In this document: piece after piece, positions 1 to 6,033 of the stretch
Position numbering within the stretch: position 1 is the first letter of the stretch
Layout: each line of letters starts with the position of its first letter
DNA from: UBA11540 sp045536425
Lineage (GTDB): Bacteria > Bacillota > Clostridia > Oscillospirales > Ruminococcaceae
Assembly (NCBI GenBank): GCA_045536425.1
Contig: JAZSNN010000035.1
Span: 1 to 6,631 of the forward strand
Direction: 5' to 3'
DNA length: 6,631 bases
Notes under the pieces: model-generated
Seen by the model: the letters and a program-made list of their open reading frames with translations, nothing else
What the model was told of the DNA's origin: nothing
Database searches by the model: none
Made by a program: the position numbers and the translations under genes

Positions 1-123
1 ATAGGTCTTGCCTGCCTCGAGAACGCCAGAAGCCTGACCGTAAACAACTTCGTCAGCGAAAGCTGTTACGCCGAGAGCGAGAACCATAGAAAGAACGAGA
101 ACTACAGAAAGAATCTTTTTCAT
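1..123 (-). CDS. N-terminus of a secreted protein (partial, runs off the window)
   Basis: Only the first 41 codons are inside the window; the rest lies to the left. The visible protein starts MKKILSVVLVLSMVLALG and has a classic Sec signal peptide: Lys-Lys, a hydrophobic core, then a likely signal peptidase I site after AFA at residues 21-23. Mature sequence would begin at Asp24. The ATG at 121-123 (read on minus) is supported by an AGGAGG at 133-138 with 9-nt spacing. The signal peptide matches that of the surface protein at 455-1531 at 17 of 24 residues, and the two leaders share an almost identical stretch around the ribosome site. The two are therefore probably paralogous or co-evolved surface proteins. 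The function of the mature part cannot be judged. Confidence 0.8.
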   Translation of the reverse strand, partial: MKKILSVVLVLSMVLALGVTAFADEVVYGQASGVLEAGKTY

Positions 124-184
124 TATGATTTTCCTCCTAAAATTTGTTTGCCATTTTATGTGGCTTATTTTTGTTTACGATTTA

Positions 185-212
185 ATTATAACACATAAAT
201 TTCAAAATGCAA
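185..212 (-). promoter_or_regulatory. Promoter of the partial secreted-protein gene
   Basis: On the minus strand a TTGCAT -35 (207-212) is followed after 16 bp by a perfect TATAAT -10 (185-190). A TGT directly before the -10 makes it an extended -10. Predicted transcription start is near 178, giving a leader of about 55 nt to the ATG at 123. A long A-rich tract (226-241 on minus) lies just upstream of the -35 and could act as an UP element. Confidence 0.65.
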
Positions 213-225
213 TACTTTTTTGAAA

Positions 226-314
226 TTTTTTTGTAACTTTTTTCAAGTTTTTTTGAGAAGTGGCTTGTAGAGCCGTTTTTCAGCCGAAAAAATTTTTATT
301 TTTTTGTAACTTTT
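226..314. repeat. Pair of 16-bp direct repeats in the AT-rich spacer
   Basis: TTTTTTTGTAACTTTT occurs at 226-241 and again at 299-314, 73 bp apart; on the minus strand it reads AAAAGTTACAAAAAAA. Both copies lie upstream of the minus-strand promoter at 185-212, the nearer one immediately behind the -35. They may be UP-like A-tracts or a regulator site. Apart from these repeats, the promoter and the terminator, I see nothing in the 124-454 spacer. Confidence 0.45.
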
Positions 315-360
315 CTTGAAAATTGCGGGTTTTAGGAGCAAAATCGAGGTAAAAACGACA

Positions 361-397
361 GCGCCGCCCCGAATTTGTTACAAATTCGGGGCGGCGC
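361..397 (-). terminator. Perfect 17-bp stem terminator for the 358-aa surface protein gene
   Basis: GCGCCGCCCCGAATTTG (361-377) and its exact complement (381-397) enclose a 3-nt TTA loop. On the minus strand, 57 bp after the stop codon of the upstream gene, the stem is followed by TGTCG and then five T. On the plus strand it is followed by TTCTTTG, a poorer tail. It therefore most likely stops leftward transcription and isolates the partial secreted-protein gene, which has its own promoter. Confidence 0.85.
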
Positions 398-454
398 TTC
401 TTTGTTGAATTAGGCCGTTTTTCCGATAATCACTTTATACATTATTATATCGTG

Positions 455-1531
455 TTATTTTTCGAGCTTTTTGAATGCTGCTGCCGCACCTGCCATTACT
501 ACAAGCGCTACGGTTGCTGCCAACGCGGAGTTTGCACCTGTGTTTGTGTTGGGCTTCTGGTTGCTGCCGCTGTTGGAAGAGCCCTGAAGGTTTACCCAGG
601 TATTAGAATCAACGAACACATAGGTACCTGCTTTTGTGAGGTTGAGGGTCATTCTGCCTGTAGAGGGCTTGATGGAAAGATTCTCTGCAACCTTCTTCGC
701 TGTTTCTCCGTCGAAGCTATATGCTTTTACAGAGAAGATGTTGTTGTAATCGAGCCAAGAATCTGCAACCTTGATTACGAGCTCGGGCTTGGATGCTACG
801 TTGGAGATATTGCAGTGGCTATCGATGGTTACGTAGAAGGGGTCTGCCTTGGTATTGCCGAGAGCCTTGAGTACCTTGTTCTCTGCCTCTGTATCTCTCA
901 CGGTTTCACCATTGACTACCTTTGTGAGCATTGTGCTTGTCTCTACACCGAAGTAGATAGAAGCTGTAACGTTCATCTTTGTGTAGTCGCCGCGAACGAG
1001 TGTCCAGGTAGAACCGTTCTCAAGAACGAGCACGATTTTATCGTAGTTCTGACCCTTGAGGGTGTTGTATACCTCTGCCGCGATACCTGTGTAGCCCTGA
1101 AGTGTTACGGTTGCAACGTTATCGCTTACCAAAAGGGACTCCTCGAGCTTCTCGATGGGAAGCACCTCGGGGTCTACGGGCTTTTCGGGCTGCGCGGGAG
1201 CGGCAACTGTTACCACAAATTCCTCGGTATTACCGCCGATGATTTTGTTGTTGTTATCCTTTACAACAATCTTTGTGATTTTGCCTGCAGTCTTTTCGGG
1301 TGCTGTGATGTTGACTGCAATCTGTGTGTCGTTTATTATGATGGGCTCGGAAATTTTGAGTATGCCGTTTGTATCTGTAACCTTTACGCCGTCATTTGTA
1401 GTATCAACTGTAATTGTGATACCAATGGTTTCGCCTTCCTTGATCTCAATTCCGGTGTTGTCTGCAAATGCCGCGGTGCCAAGTGTGAGGATCATGGAAA
1501 GCACAACAACTGCTGAAAGTAGCTTTTTCAT
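455..1531 (-). CDS. Secreted, probably cell-wall-anchored surface protein (358 aa), function unknown
   Basis: Seen: a signal peptide (residues 1-23, cleavage after AFA); a beta-rich, Thr/Ile/Val-rich first region (about 26-110); a Pro/Glu linker (112-125, PAQPEKPVDPEVLP); and a second region (126-315). The second region has patterns such as AAEVYNTLKG and ENGSTWTLV and ends in a segment like KAGTYVFVD. After that come a Ser/Asn/Gly-rich spacer (316-330) and a C-terminal tail with NTNTGA (328-333), a hydrophobic segment (335-353) and KKLEK at the end. This tail resembles a sortase sorting signal, with Thr instead of the usual Pro in xPxTG. The repeated strand pattern of residues 126-315 recalls secreted proteins common in gut Clostridia; this is recollection, not a search. 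The start at 1531 is chosen over an upstream ATG at 1672 because AGGAGG lies at 1541-1546 and the signal peptide begins there. The gene has its own promoter just behind clpC and ends at a strong terminator. Confidence 0.85.
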   Translation of the reverse strand: MKKLLSAVVVLSMILTLGTAAFADNTGIEIKEGETIGITITVDTTNDGVKVTDTNGILKISEPIIINDTQIAVNITAPEKTAGKITKIVVKDNNNKIIGGNTEEFVVTVAAPAQPEKPVDPEVLPIEKLEESLLVSDNVATVTLQGYTGIAAEVYNTLKGQNYDKIVLVLENGSTWTLVRGDYTKMNVTASIYFGVETSTMLTKVVNGETVRDTEAENKVLKALGNTKADPFYVTIDSHCNISNVASKPELVIKVADSWLDYNNIFSVKAYSFDGETAKKVAENLSIKPSTGRMTLNLTKAGTYVFVDSNTWVNLQGSSNSGSNQKPNTNTGANSALAATVALVVMAGAAAAFKKLEK

Positions 1532-1540
1532 TGTTGCTTT

Positions 1541-1546
1541 CCTCCT
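1541..1546 (-). promoter_or_regulatory. Ribosome binding site that fixes the surface-protein start
   Basis: AGGAGG (read on minus), 9 nt before the ATG at 1531. Its context (ATTTTTAGGAGGAAA) is nearly the same as that of the partial secreted-protein gene (AGGAGG at 133-138, also 9 nt). It rules out the 47-codon upstream extension. Confidence 0.85.
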
Positions 1547-1560
1547 AAAAATTTTTTCGT

Positions 1561-1588
1561 GTCGTAAATCGTCTGTGCGATTTTTGAC
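1561..1588 (-). promoter_or_regulatory. Stem-loop at the 5' end of the surface-protein mRNA
   Basis: Arms 1561-1571 and 1578-1588 pair over 11 positions with one T-T mismatch and one G-T pair, and the loop is 6 nt. The inner six pairs (AAATCG/CGATTT) are perfect. With the promoter at 1599-1627 the transcript should begin near 1592, so the hairpin caps the extreme 5' end and leaves the AGGAGG at 1541-1546 free. It may stabilise the mRNA; a regulatory role is speculation. Confidence 0.4.
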
Positions 1589-1598
1589 TACGGCATTT

Positions 1599-1627
1599 AT
1601 TATAGCAACCAAAAAAGCAAAAGGCAA
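1599..1627 (-). promoter_or_regulatory. Promoter of the surface protein gene
   Basis: On the minus strand TTGCCT (1622-1627) is followed after exactly 17 bp by a perfect TATAAT (1599-1604). TGC before the -10 forms an extended -10. The -35 lies only 26 bp beyond the clpC stop codon. The sequence predicts a housekeeping sigma-A type promoter and a leader of about 60 nt. Confidence 0.7.
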
Positions 1628-1653
1628 TAGTTTTTTGTTAATTACCAATAATT

Positions 1654-4080
1654 TCACAAAGTGGAAAAACAAAACTCTTTGCCGTCAAAGTAGCAGGTCA
1701 GCGGTTTTTCTGCAAGGCTTTTATCATTTAATATAAGGTCGGTGAGGGTGTCCTCTATCTCGGTTTGTATTGCGCGGCGAATCGGTCTTGCACCGTAGCG
1801 GTCGTCAAAGCCCTTTTTCGCTATCTGTTCCAGTGCGGTTTTATCAAAGATAAGGTCGATGCCGAGTTTTTTTACGCGATTTGAAAGTTTGTTTAAAAGA
1901 AGCTCGGTTATCGTTTCGATTTGGTCCTTTGTGAGTTTTTTGAAAACCACCGTTTCGTCGACGCGATTTAGAAATTCGGGACGAAAGGTTTTTCTGAGTT
2001 CTGAAAGTATCTCGCGTTTTATTCTATCGTCTTCGGTGGAGTCGGTATTGAAGCCCAGTGTGGTTTGCTCGGTCAGTTTTTTTGCGCCTACATTTGAGGT
2101 CATTATAATAACGGTATTTCTGAAGTCGGTTTTTCTTCCCTGCGAGTCGGTTAGGGTGCCGTCCTCCAAAACCTGCAAAAGAAGGTCGAAAACGTCGGGA
2201 TGTGCTTTTTCAATCTCGTCAAACAGCACCACGCTATAAGGCTTGCGACGCACCTTTTCGGTGAGCTGACCCGCTTCCTCAAAGCCAACGTAGCCAGGTG
2301 GAGAGCCAATAAGCTTTGAGACCGAGTGCTTTTCCATATACTCCGACATATCGAGGCGTATTATTGCATCCTCGGTCGCAAAGAGGGCTTCTGCCAGACT
2401 CTTGCAAAGCTCGGTTTTGCCGACACCCGTCGGGCCGAGAAACAAAAACGAGCCTATCGGGCGGGTTTCGTCCTTTAGTCCCACTCGACTTCTTCGCACA
2501 GCCTTTGCAACGGCGTTTATTGCCTCGTCCTGTCCTACCACACGTTCGTGCAGCTGTTGTTCGAGGTTTTTGAGGTGCTTGTTTTCATCCTCGGTGAGTC
2601 GGTTTACGGGTATGCCCGTCGATTGTGCTATCACCTCTGCTATATCCTCATCGGTGAGTTCCCTTTCCCTATTATATTTATGCTCTTTCTTCGCCTCGTC
2701 GAGTTTCTGCAAAAGCTCACTTTCTTTATCGCGAAACCGTGCCGCTCTTTCAAAATCCTGTGCTGTTATCAAAGCCTGTTTTTCGGCGGTGGTTTTTTTG
2801 AGCTCAACTTCGAGTTTTTTCACCTTATCGGGCGAAGAATGGTTTTTCATCCTCACTCTAGACGCGCCCTCGTCAATCAGGTCAATGGCTTTGTCGGGGA
2901 AATATCTATCGGGCAGATATCTTTTTGCCATCTGCACCGCGGTGTGAATTACCGAGTCGTTTATTCTGACGCCGTGGTGCGCCTCGTATCTGTCCCTGAG
3001 TCCGCGGATAATCTCCTCGGTGCTTTCGGGGGTGGGCTCCTTCACCATTACAGTTTGGAAACGTCTTTCGAGCGCCGAATCCTTTTCAATATATTTTCGG
3101 TATTCGTTGAGGGTGGTTGCGCCTATCAAGCGTATCTCCCCTCTTGCGAGCGGGGGCTTTAGAATATTTGCAGCATCTATTGCGCCCTCTGCCGCACCTG
3201 CACCGACTATGGTGTGAATCTCGTCGATGAAGATAATCATATTCCCCGCCCGTTTTATCTCCTCGATACAGTTTTTCACGCGGTCCTCGAAATCTCCTCT
3301 ATACTTAGTTCCCGCCACCATCGAGGGAATGTCAATCGACACCAGACGTTTATTCTTTAGCTCGTCGGGCACGTCTCCCGACACTATCCTCTGCGCCAAG
3401 CCTTCGGCTATCGCGGTTTTTCCCACCCCCGCCTCGCCTATGAGGCAGGGGTTGTTTTTTGTTCGACGGGAAAGGATTTGTATTGCCCGCTCTATCTCGG
3501 GTTGTCGGCAAAGCACGGGGTCGAGAGTACCTCTTCTTGCAAGCTGGGTGAGGTCTTTTCCGTACTTTGCAACGAGTGAAGTATTCTTTTTGTTGGTTTC
3601 GGGTTTTGGCGTGACGGTTGATGGTTCTGAAAAGGGAAAGTTTGCACAAACCTTTTCCATACAGCGTTCGTAGACCTCGGTGGTATCAACTCCCGAGTCG
3701 CGCAGAAAGTGCAGTGCATAGTTTTCGCCCTCTTTTATAATTGCCATCAATATATGTTCACAGCCGATATAGCTGTGTCCGAGCATTCCCGCCTCCCCTA
3801 CCGCAAGTTCGAGTATGCGTTTGCACTTTGGGGTGAAGTCACGGGGAGACAGCTCCGACACCGCCCCTCTGCCTACAGTTTCTACCAACACGTCCTCTAT
3901 CTTTTCGGGGCGGATGCCAAAGCTATTTAATATTGTACACGCGACCGAGCTTTCTTCCCGCAAAAGCCCTATCAAAACGTGCTCCGAGCCCACATAGGTA
4001 TGGCCCAGCTGGCTAGCCGTTTCAATAGCAAGGTTTAACGCGTCGTTTGCATTTTGGGTAAAGCCTTTGAAGTTGAACAT
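1654..4080 (-). CDS. clpC: ATP-dependent Clp protease ATP-binding subunit ClpC (AAA+ unfoldase)
   Basis: An 808-aa hexameric unfoldase that feeds substrates to the ClpP peptidase in the cytoplasm. Seen: two Clp-N repeats (about 7-56 and 82-131) carrying Glu33 and Glu108, which fit the positions of the phosphoarginine-binding glutamates of Bacillus ClpC; D1 Walker A GEAGVGKT (215-222), pore-loop Lys-Tyr-Arg (259-261), Walker B IIFIDE (282-287), arginine fingers Arg339/Arg340; a short middle domain with a UVR-like segment (about 436-462); D2 Walker A GPTGVGKT (549-556), pore loop GYVG (596-599), Walker B VVLFDE (617-622), sensor Asn663, Arg706 and GAR sensor 2 (763-765). LGF at 675-677 fits the ClpP-docking loop. 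The short UVR middle domain favours ClpC over ClpB. The start at 4080 (MFNFKGFTQNA) is set by AAGGAG at 4088-4093 and by where the family normally begins; an upstream ATG at 4152 adds 24 unlikely residues. No ctsR, mcsA or mcsB lies beside it. All catalytic residues are present. Confidence 0.96.
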   Translation of the reverse strand: MFNFKGFTQNANDALNLAIETASQLGHTYVGSEHVLIGLLREESSVACTILNSFGIRPEKIEDVLVETVGRGAVSELSPRDFTPKCKRILELAVGEAGMLGHSYIGCEHILMAIIKEGENYALHFLRDSGVDTTEVYERCMEKVCANFPFSEPSTVTPKPETNKKNTSLVAKYGKDLTQLARRGTLDPVLCRQPEIERAIQILSRRTKNNPCLIGEAGVGKTAIAEGLAQRIVSGDVPDELKNKRLVSIDIPSMVAGTKYRGDFEDRVKNCIEEIKRAGNMIIFIDEIHTIVGAGAAEGAIDAANILKPPLARGEIRLIGATTLNEYRKYIEKDSALERRFQTVMVKEPTPESTEEIIRGLRDRYEAHHGVRINDSVIHTAVQMAKRYLPDRYFPDKAIDLIDEGASRVRMKNHSSPDKVKKLEVELKKTTAEKQALITAQDFERAARFRDKESELLQKLDEAKKEHKYNRERELTDEDIAEVIAQSTGIPVNRLTEDENKHLKNLEQQLHERVVGQDEAINAVAKAVRRSRVGLKDETRPIGSFLFLGPTGVGKTELCKSLAEALFATEDAIIRLDMSEYMEKHSVSKLIGSPPGYVGFEEAGQLTEKVRRKPYSVVLFDEIEKAHPDVFDLLLQVLEDGTLTDSQGRKTDFRNTVIIMTSNVGAKKLTEQTTLGFNTDSTEDDRIKREILSELRKTFRPEFLNRVDETVVFKKLTKDQIETITELLLNKLSNRVKKLGIDLIFDKTALEQIAKKGFDDRYGARPIRRAIQTEIEDTLTDLILNDKSLAEKPLTCYFDGKEFCFSTL

Positions 4081-4087
4081 CTTACCA

Positions 4088-4093
4088 CTCCTT
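4088..4093 (-). promoter_or_regulatory. Ribosome binding site that fixes the clpC start
   Basis: AAGGAG on the minus strand, 7 nt before the ATG at 4080. It supports the 808-aa protein over the 832-aa reading from 4152. Confidence 0.8.
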
Positions 4094-4131
4094 CTATATG
4101 ATTTTGGACGGATTTTGAGTAAAAATTCTGT

Positions 4132-4160
4132 AACACATTTTTTCTGTTTCACATATTATA
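4132..4160. promoter_or_regulatory. Overlapping divergent promoter region between clpC and the small Cys-rich gene
   Basis: The segment around CATATTATATG is nearly symmetric. On the minus strand it gives TATAAT (4155-4160) facing clpC, about 75 bp before its start, but with no good -35 (position 4178-4183 reads CCTTTA). On the plus strand it gives CATATTATA (4152-4160), which fits the CATAnnnTA -10 pattern of late mother-cell sigma factors. AACA lies at 4132-4135, 16 bp before that CATA. The plus-strand reading is speculative. No CtsR box or CIRCE element is visible in the spacer. Confidence 0.35.
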
Positions 4161-4180
4161 TGGTGTACCCCAAATTTTAA

Positions 4181-4186
4181 AGGAGG
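4181..4186 (+). promoter_or_regulatory. Strong ribosome binding site of the small Cys-rich gene
   Basis: AGGAGG (within AAAGGAGG) sits 9 nt before the ATG at 4196. A consensus site with ideal spacing is the best evidence that the small gene is translated. Confidence 0.7.
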
Positions 4187-4195
4187 CAACATATT

Positions 4196-4543
4196 ATGTG
4201 CTGTAACAACAACTCTTGGGTAATCATCATCATCCTTCTCCTTCTCTGCTGCAACGGCGGCGGCTCTCTCTTCTCTTCTAACAACGGCTGTGGCTGTATG
4301 ACAGAGAGAAACAACTGCGGATGCGGTTGTGACAGATGTTTTGATTATTTGCCAGTAACAAAAATCGGCCCCCATTTTTTGTGGGCTCTGATTTTGTATT
4401 TAGTTCTTTTTTTCGAGCTTTCTCTCGTTACCGTCTTTGTCGAGAACGTACATATTCTCGAGCTGCATCTCAAGTCCTCGTCTGTATTCAGCGATATATT
4501 CCTCGCGAAGCTTCTTTTGTTCGAGTTTTTCTTCCTCAGTTAG
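4196..4543 (+). CDS. Small Cys/Asn/Gly-rich membrane protein; 3' end uncertain
   Basis: The first ~50 residues look like a real small membrane protein: MCCNNNSW, an Ile/Leu-rich segment (9-17), CC (18-19), a Gly/Ser/Asn stretch, then CGC (32-34), CGCGC (41-45) and DRC (46-48). There are ten Cys in the first 48 residues. This is reminiscent of tiny Cys/Gly-rich single-span proteins of Firmicutes (YjcZ-like sporulation proteins), but I cannot name a family. The ribosome site is excellent. The oddity is the end: the open frame runs to 4543 (115 aa), through the convergent terminator (4361-4395) and antisense to most of the DUF896 gene. Residues past about 50 look like a shadow of that gene. One extra T in the TTTT at 4339-4342 would end the protein at TGA after DRCF (49 aa), and another frame stops with TAA at 4356-4358, just before the terminator. 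A frameshift or sequence error is plausible. Confidence 0.55.
   Translation: MCCNNNSWVIIIILLLLCCNGGGSLFSSNNGCGCMTERNNCGCGCDRCFDYLPVTKIGPHFLWALILYLVLFFELSLVTVFVENVHILELHLKSSSVFSDIFLAKLLLFEFFFLS
4361..4395. terminator. Two-way terminator between the convergent small genes
   Basis: AAAATC (4361-4366) pairs with GATTTT (4390-4395), and GCCC (4368-4371) with GGGC (4383-4386), around a T-rich loop; a small internal loop (4367 against 4387-4389) interrupts the stem. On the minus strand it starts 5 bp after the DUF896 stop and is followed by a T-run (CGATTTTTG). On the plus strand T-rich sequence also follows. It best fits a terminator for the minus gene that could also stop rightward transcripts. 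Confidence 0.6.
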
Positions 4544-4603
4544 CCCCTCTTCGCGAGATTTTTTCGCAAGGGCATTTATTCTATCAAGCTTTTTGTTTTC
4601 CAT
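4400..4603 (-). CDS. DUF896 (YnzC-like) small cytoplasmic protein
   Basis: A 67-aa, highly charged, helical protein. Residues 7-40 match the DUF896 pattern: DRINALAKK, then EEGLTEEEKLEQKKLREEY, with a trailing LENMYVLDKDGNE segment. Length is close to the family norm (60-80 aa). No signal peptide or membrane segment. YnzC of Bacillus subtilis is a member of this family; it is associated with SOS-region genes there, but the biochemical role is unknown, so no function is assigned. AAGGA at 4612-4616 lies 8 nt before the ATG at 4603. It has its own likely promoter (4625-4653) and a terminator right after the stop, so it appears to be a single-gene unit, convergent with the small Cys-rich gene and divergent from cca. 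Confidence 0.9.
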   Translation of the reverse strand: MENKKLDRINALAKKSREEGLTEEEKLEQKKLREEYIAEYRRGLEMQLENMYVLDKDGNERKLEKKN

Positions 4604-4624
4604 ACTATCAATCCTTTCCTTTGA

Positions 4625-4653
4625 ATTCTAGCATATTTTTTCGATTTAGTAAA
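4625..4653 (-). promoter_or_regulatory. Promoter of the DUF896 gene
   Basis: On the minus strand TTTACT (4648-4653) is followed after 17 bp by TAGAAT (4625-4630), with TGC in front giving an extended -10. Transcription would start near 4618, so the leader is very short (~15 nt) and the ribosome site (4612-4616) sits almost at the 5' end. The -35 ends 3 bp from the -35 of the divergent cca promoter. Confidence 0.5.
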
Positions 4654-4656
4654 GAG

Positions 4657-4685
4657 TTGACGGCTGTTGTTTTTTATCGTACAAT
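4657..4685 (+). promoter_or_regulatory. Promoter of cca
   Basis: TTGACG (4657-4662), exactly 17 bp, then TACAAT (4680-4685): ten of twelve consensus bases with ideal spacing. Transcription would start near 4692, immediately before the AAAGGA ribosome site, so the cca leader is also very short. Confidence 0.75.
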
Positions 4686-4692
4686 TCTATTG

Positions 4693-4698
4693 AAAGGA
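4693..4698 (+). promoter_or_regulatory. Ribosome binding site that selects a GTG start for cca
   Basis: AAAGGA, 9 nt before GTG at 4708. The nearby ATG at 4698 is in another frame, and the in-frame TTG at 4714 is too far (15 nt). GTG at 4708 is therefore preferred. Confidence 0.6.
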
Positions 4699-4707
4699 TG
4701 TGGTGGT

Positions 4708-6033
4708 GTGAACTTGCCTCAAAAGGTTTCATATATTATATCTACGCTCGAGAGTGCGGGATTTTCCGCCTACGCTGTCGGAGGCGCTGTACGCGACAGC
4801 ATAATGGGTACTCAGGCAAACGACTGGGACATCACGACAAGTGCTCTGCCACAAGAGGTGAAGGCTGTTTTCTCGCAGCTTCCCGTTATTGAAACCGGCA
4901 TCAAGCACGGCACCGTTTCGGTGATTTTGGACGGTGAACAGTTTGAGGTCACCACCTTTCGCACCGAGTCGGGCTATTCTGACCACAGACATCCCGATTC
5001 TGTGTCTTTTTCTAATAATATAGAAGACGACCTCTCGAGAAGAGATTTTACGATGAATGCGATTGCCTATTCAGAGGGCGGTTTTGTCGATGCTTTTGGC
5101 GGAATGGCGGACATCAAGGCTGGCATCATCCGATGTGTCGGCGACCCCGAAACGCGTTTTAACGAGGATGCTTTGCGTATTCTCCGAGCTGCTAGGTTTT
5201 CGTCGGTTTTGGGATTTGGGATAGAAGAAAAAACCAAAAGCGCTATGATAAAGTGCAAAGGACTTCTCAAAAACGTTTCGGCAGAGAGGATTTTCGTAGA
5301 GCTCAAAAAACTATTATGCGGAAAGAACGTTTTTGCCGTGCTCGATGAGTGCAGGGATATTGTTTTTGAGGTTATTCCCGAGCTTTCTGCCTGCGACGGC
5401 TTTGATCAAAAAAACTTCCATCACGTCTATGACGTTTACGGGCATATAACAAGGTGTGTCGAGGCGGTAGATTGTGACGTTGTGCTTCGTCTAACGATGT
5501 TTTTACACGACGTAGCAAAGCCCGACTGTTTCTTTTTGGGCGACGACCAAATGGGGCATTTCTACGGTCACCACAAGCTGAGCGCAGAGGCGGCTCGGGT
5601 TATCCTGAGGCGGTTAAAGTGTGACAACGAAACCCTAGACGACGTTGTTTTTCTCATTGAAAACCATATGACCGAGCTTCGTCCCGAGAAAAAACTTGTG
5701 AAAAGACAGCTTTCAAAGATGGGTGAAAGGCGGCTTCGTATGCTCGTCGAGGTGCAGAAGGCTGACACCATTGGCTGTGGCACAGGCGAGAATATGGATA
5801 AGCTTTTCGAATATGAAAGGCTCATTGACGAAGTGGTCGCAGAAGGACTTTGCTTCTCGCTGAAACATCTCGCGGTTAATGGCAGGGATATCATCGACGA
5901 GGGTATTGCAGAGGGCGCACAAATCGGTAAAGTGCTTGAACACCTGCTCGAATGTGTCATCGAGGAAAAGGCGGAAAACGAAACGGATGCTCTGCTCAAA
6001 GAGGCGCGTCGGTTTGTAACAACTTTGTCTTGA
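4708..6033 (+). CDS. cca: CCA tRNA nucleotidyltransferase (class II, with HD domain)
   Basis: Adds or repairs the 3'-terminal CCA of tRNAs using CTP and ATP, in the cytoplasm. 441 aa from the GTG start, normal for the HD-containing Firmicute type. Seen in order: nucleotide-binding GGAVRD (25-30); metal-binding Asp39 and Asp41 in NDWDI; RRDFTMNAIAY (111-121); the NTP-selecting EDALRILRAARF (153-164, with Glu153, Asp154 and Arg157); the helical neck domain; an HD-type region with His238/His239, His246 and HD at 267-268; HHKLSAEAA (288-296); ENHM (319-322); and a C-terminal NGRDII (391-396) with IG at 406-407. All key residues are intact. Poly(A) polymerase I shares the head domain, but the whole layout fits CCA-adding enzymes better. 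The upstream in-frame ATG at 4381 is rejected because it would read through the divergent promoters and the DUF896 gene. The gene is single, with its own promoter and terminator. Confidence 0.93.
   Translation: MNLPQKVSYIISTLESAGFSAYAVGGAVRDSIMGTQANDWDITTSALPQEVKAVFSQLPVIETGIKHGTVSVILDGEQFEVTTFRTESGYSDHRHPDSVSFSNNIEDDLSRRDFTMNAIAYSEGGFVDAFGGMADIKAGIIRCVGDPETRFNEDALRILRAARFSSVLGFGIEEKTKSAMIKCKGLLKNVSAERIFVELKKLLCGKNVFAVLDECRDIVFEVIPELSACDGFDQKNFHHVYDVYGHITRCVEAVDCDVVLRLTMFLHDVAKPDCFFLGDDQMGHFYGHHKLSAEAARVILRRLKCDNETLDDVVFLIENHMTELRPEKKLVKRQLSKMGERRLRMLVEVQKADTIGCGTGENMDKLFEYERLIDEVVAEGLCFSLKHLAVNGRDIIDEGIAEGAQIGKVLEHLLECVIEEKAENETDALLKEARRFVTTLS

Noticed and set aside
452..1516. Long plus-strand open frame (354 codons), rich in Cys
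   Set aside because: It lies fully antisense to the surface-protein gene, has no ribosome site or promoter, starts inside the terminator-proximal spacer, and its Cys/Val/Leu-rich composition is what the complement of Thr/Asn/Lys-rich coding sequence gives.
1561..1588. clpC terminator at the hairpin in the surface-gene leader
   Set aside because: The stem is AT-rich, has a mismatch, and is not followed by a T-run (ACGAAAAAA comes first).
1155..1736. Plus-strand open frame across the end of the surface gene and clpC
   Set aside because: Antisense to two well-supported genes, with no ribosome site; low-complexity Ser/Val translation.
2316..3997. Several plus- and minus-strand frames overlapping clpC
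   Set aside because: All lie antisense to or out of frame with clpC, whose motifs are intact throughout; no start signals.
4381..4707. Upstream extension of cca to an ATG at 4381
   Set aside because: It would add 109 residues translated from the terminator, the antisense of DUF896 and both promoters. The cca family begins near the GTG at 4708, which has a ribosome site.
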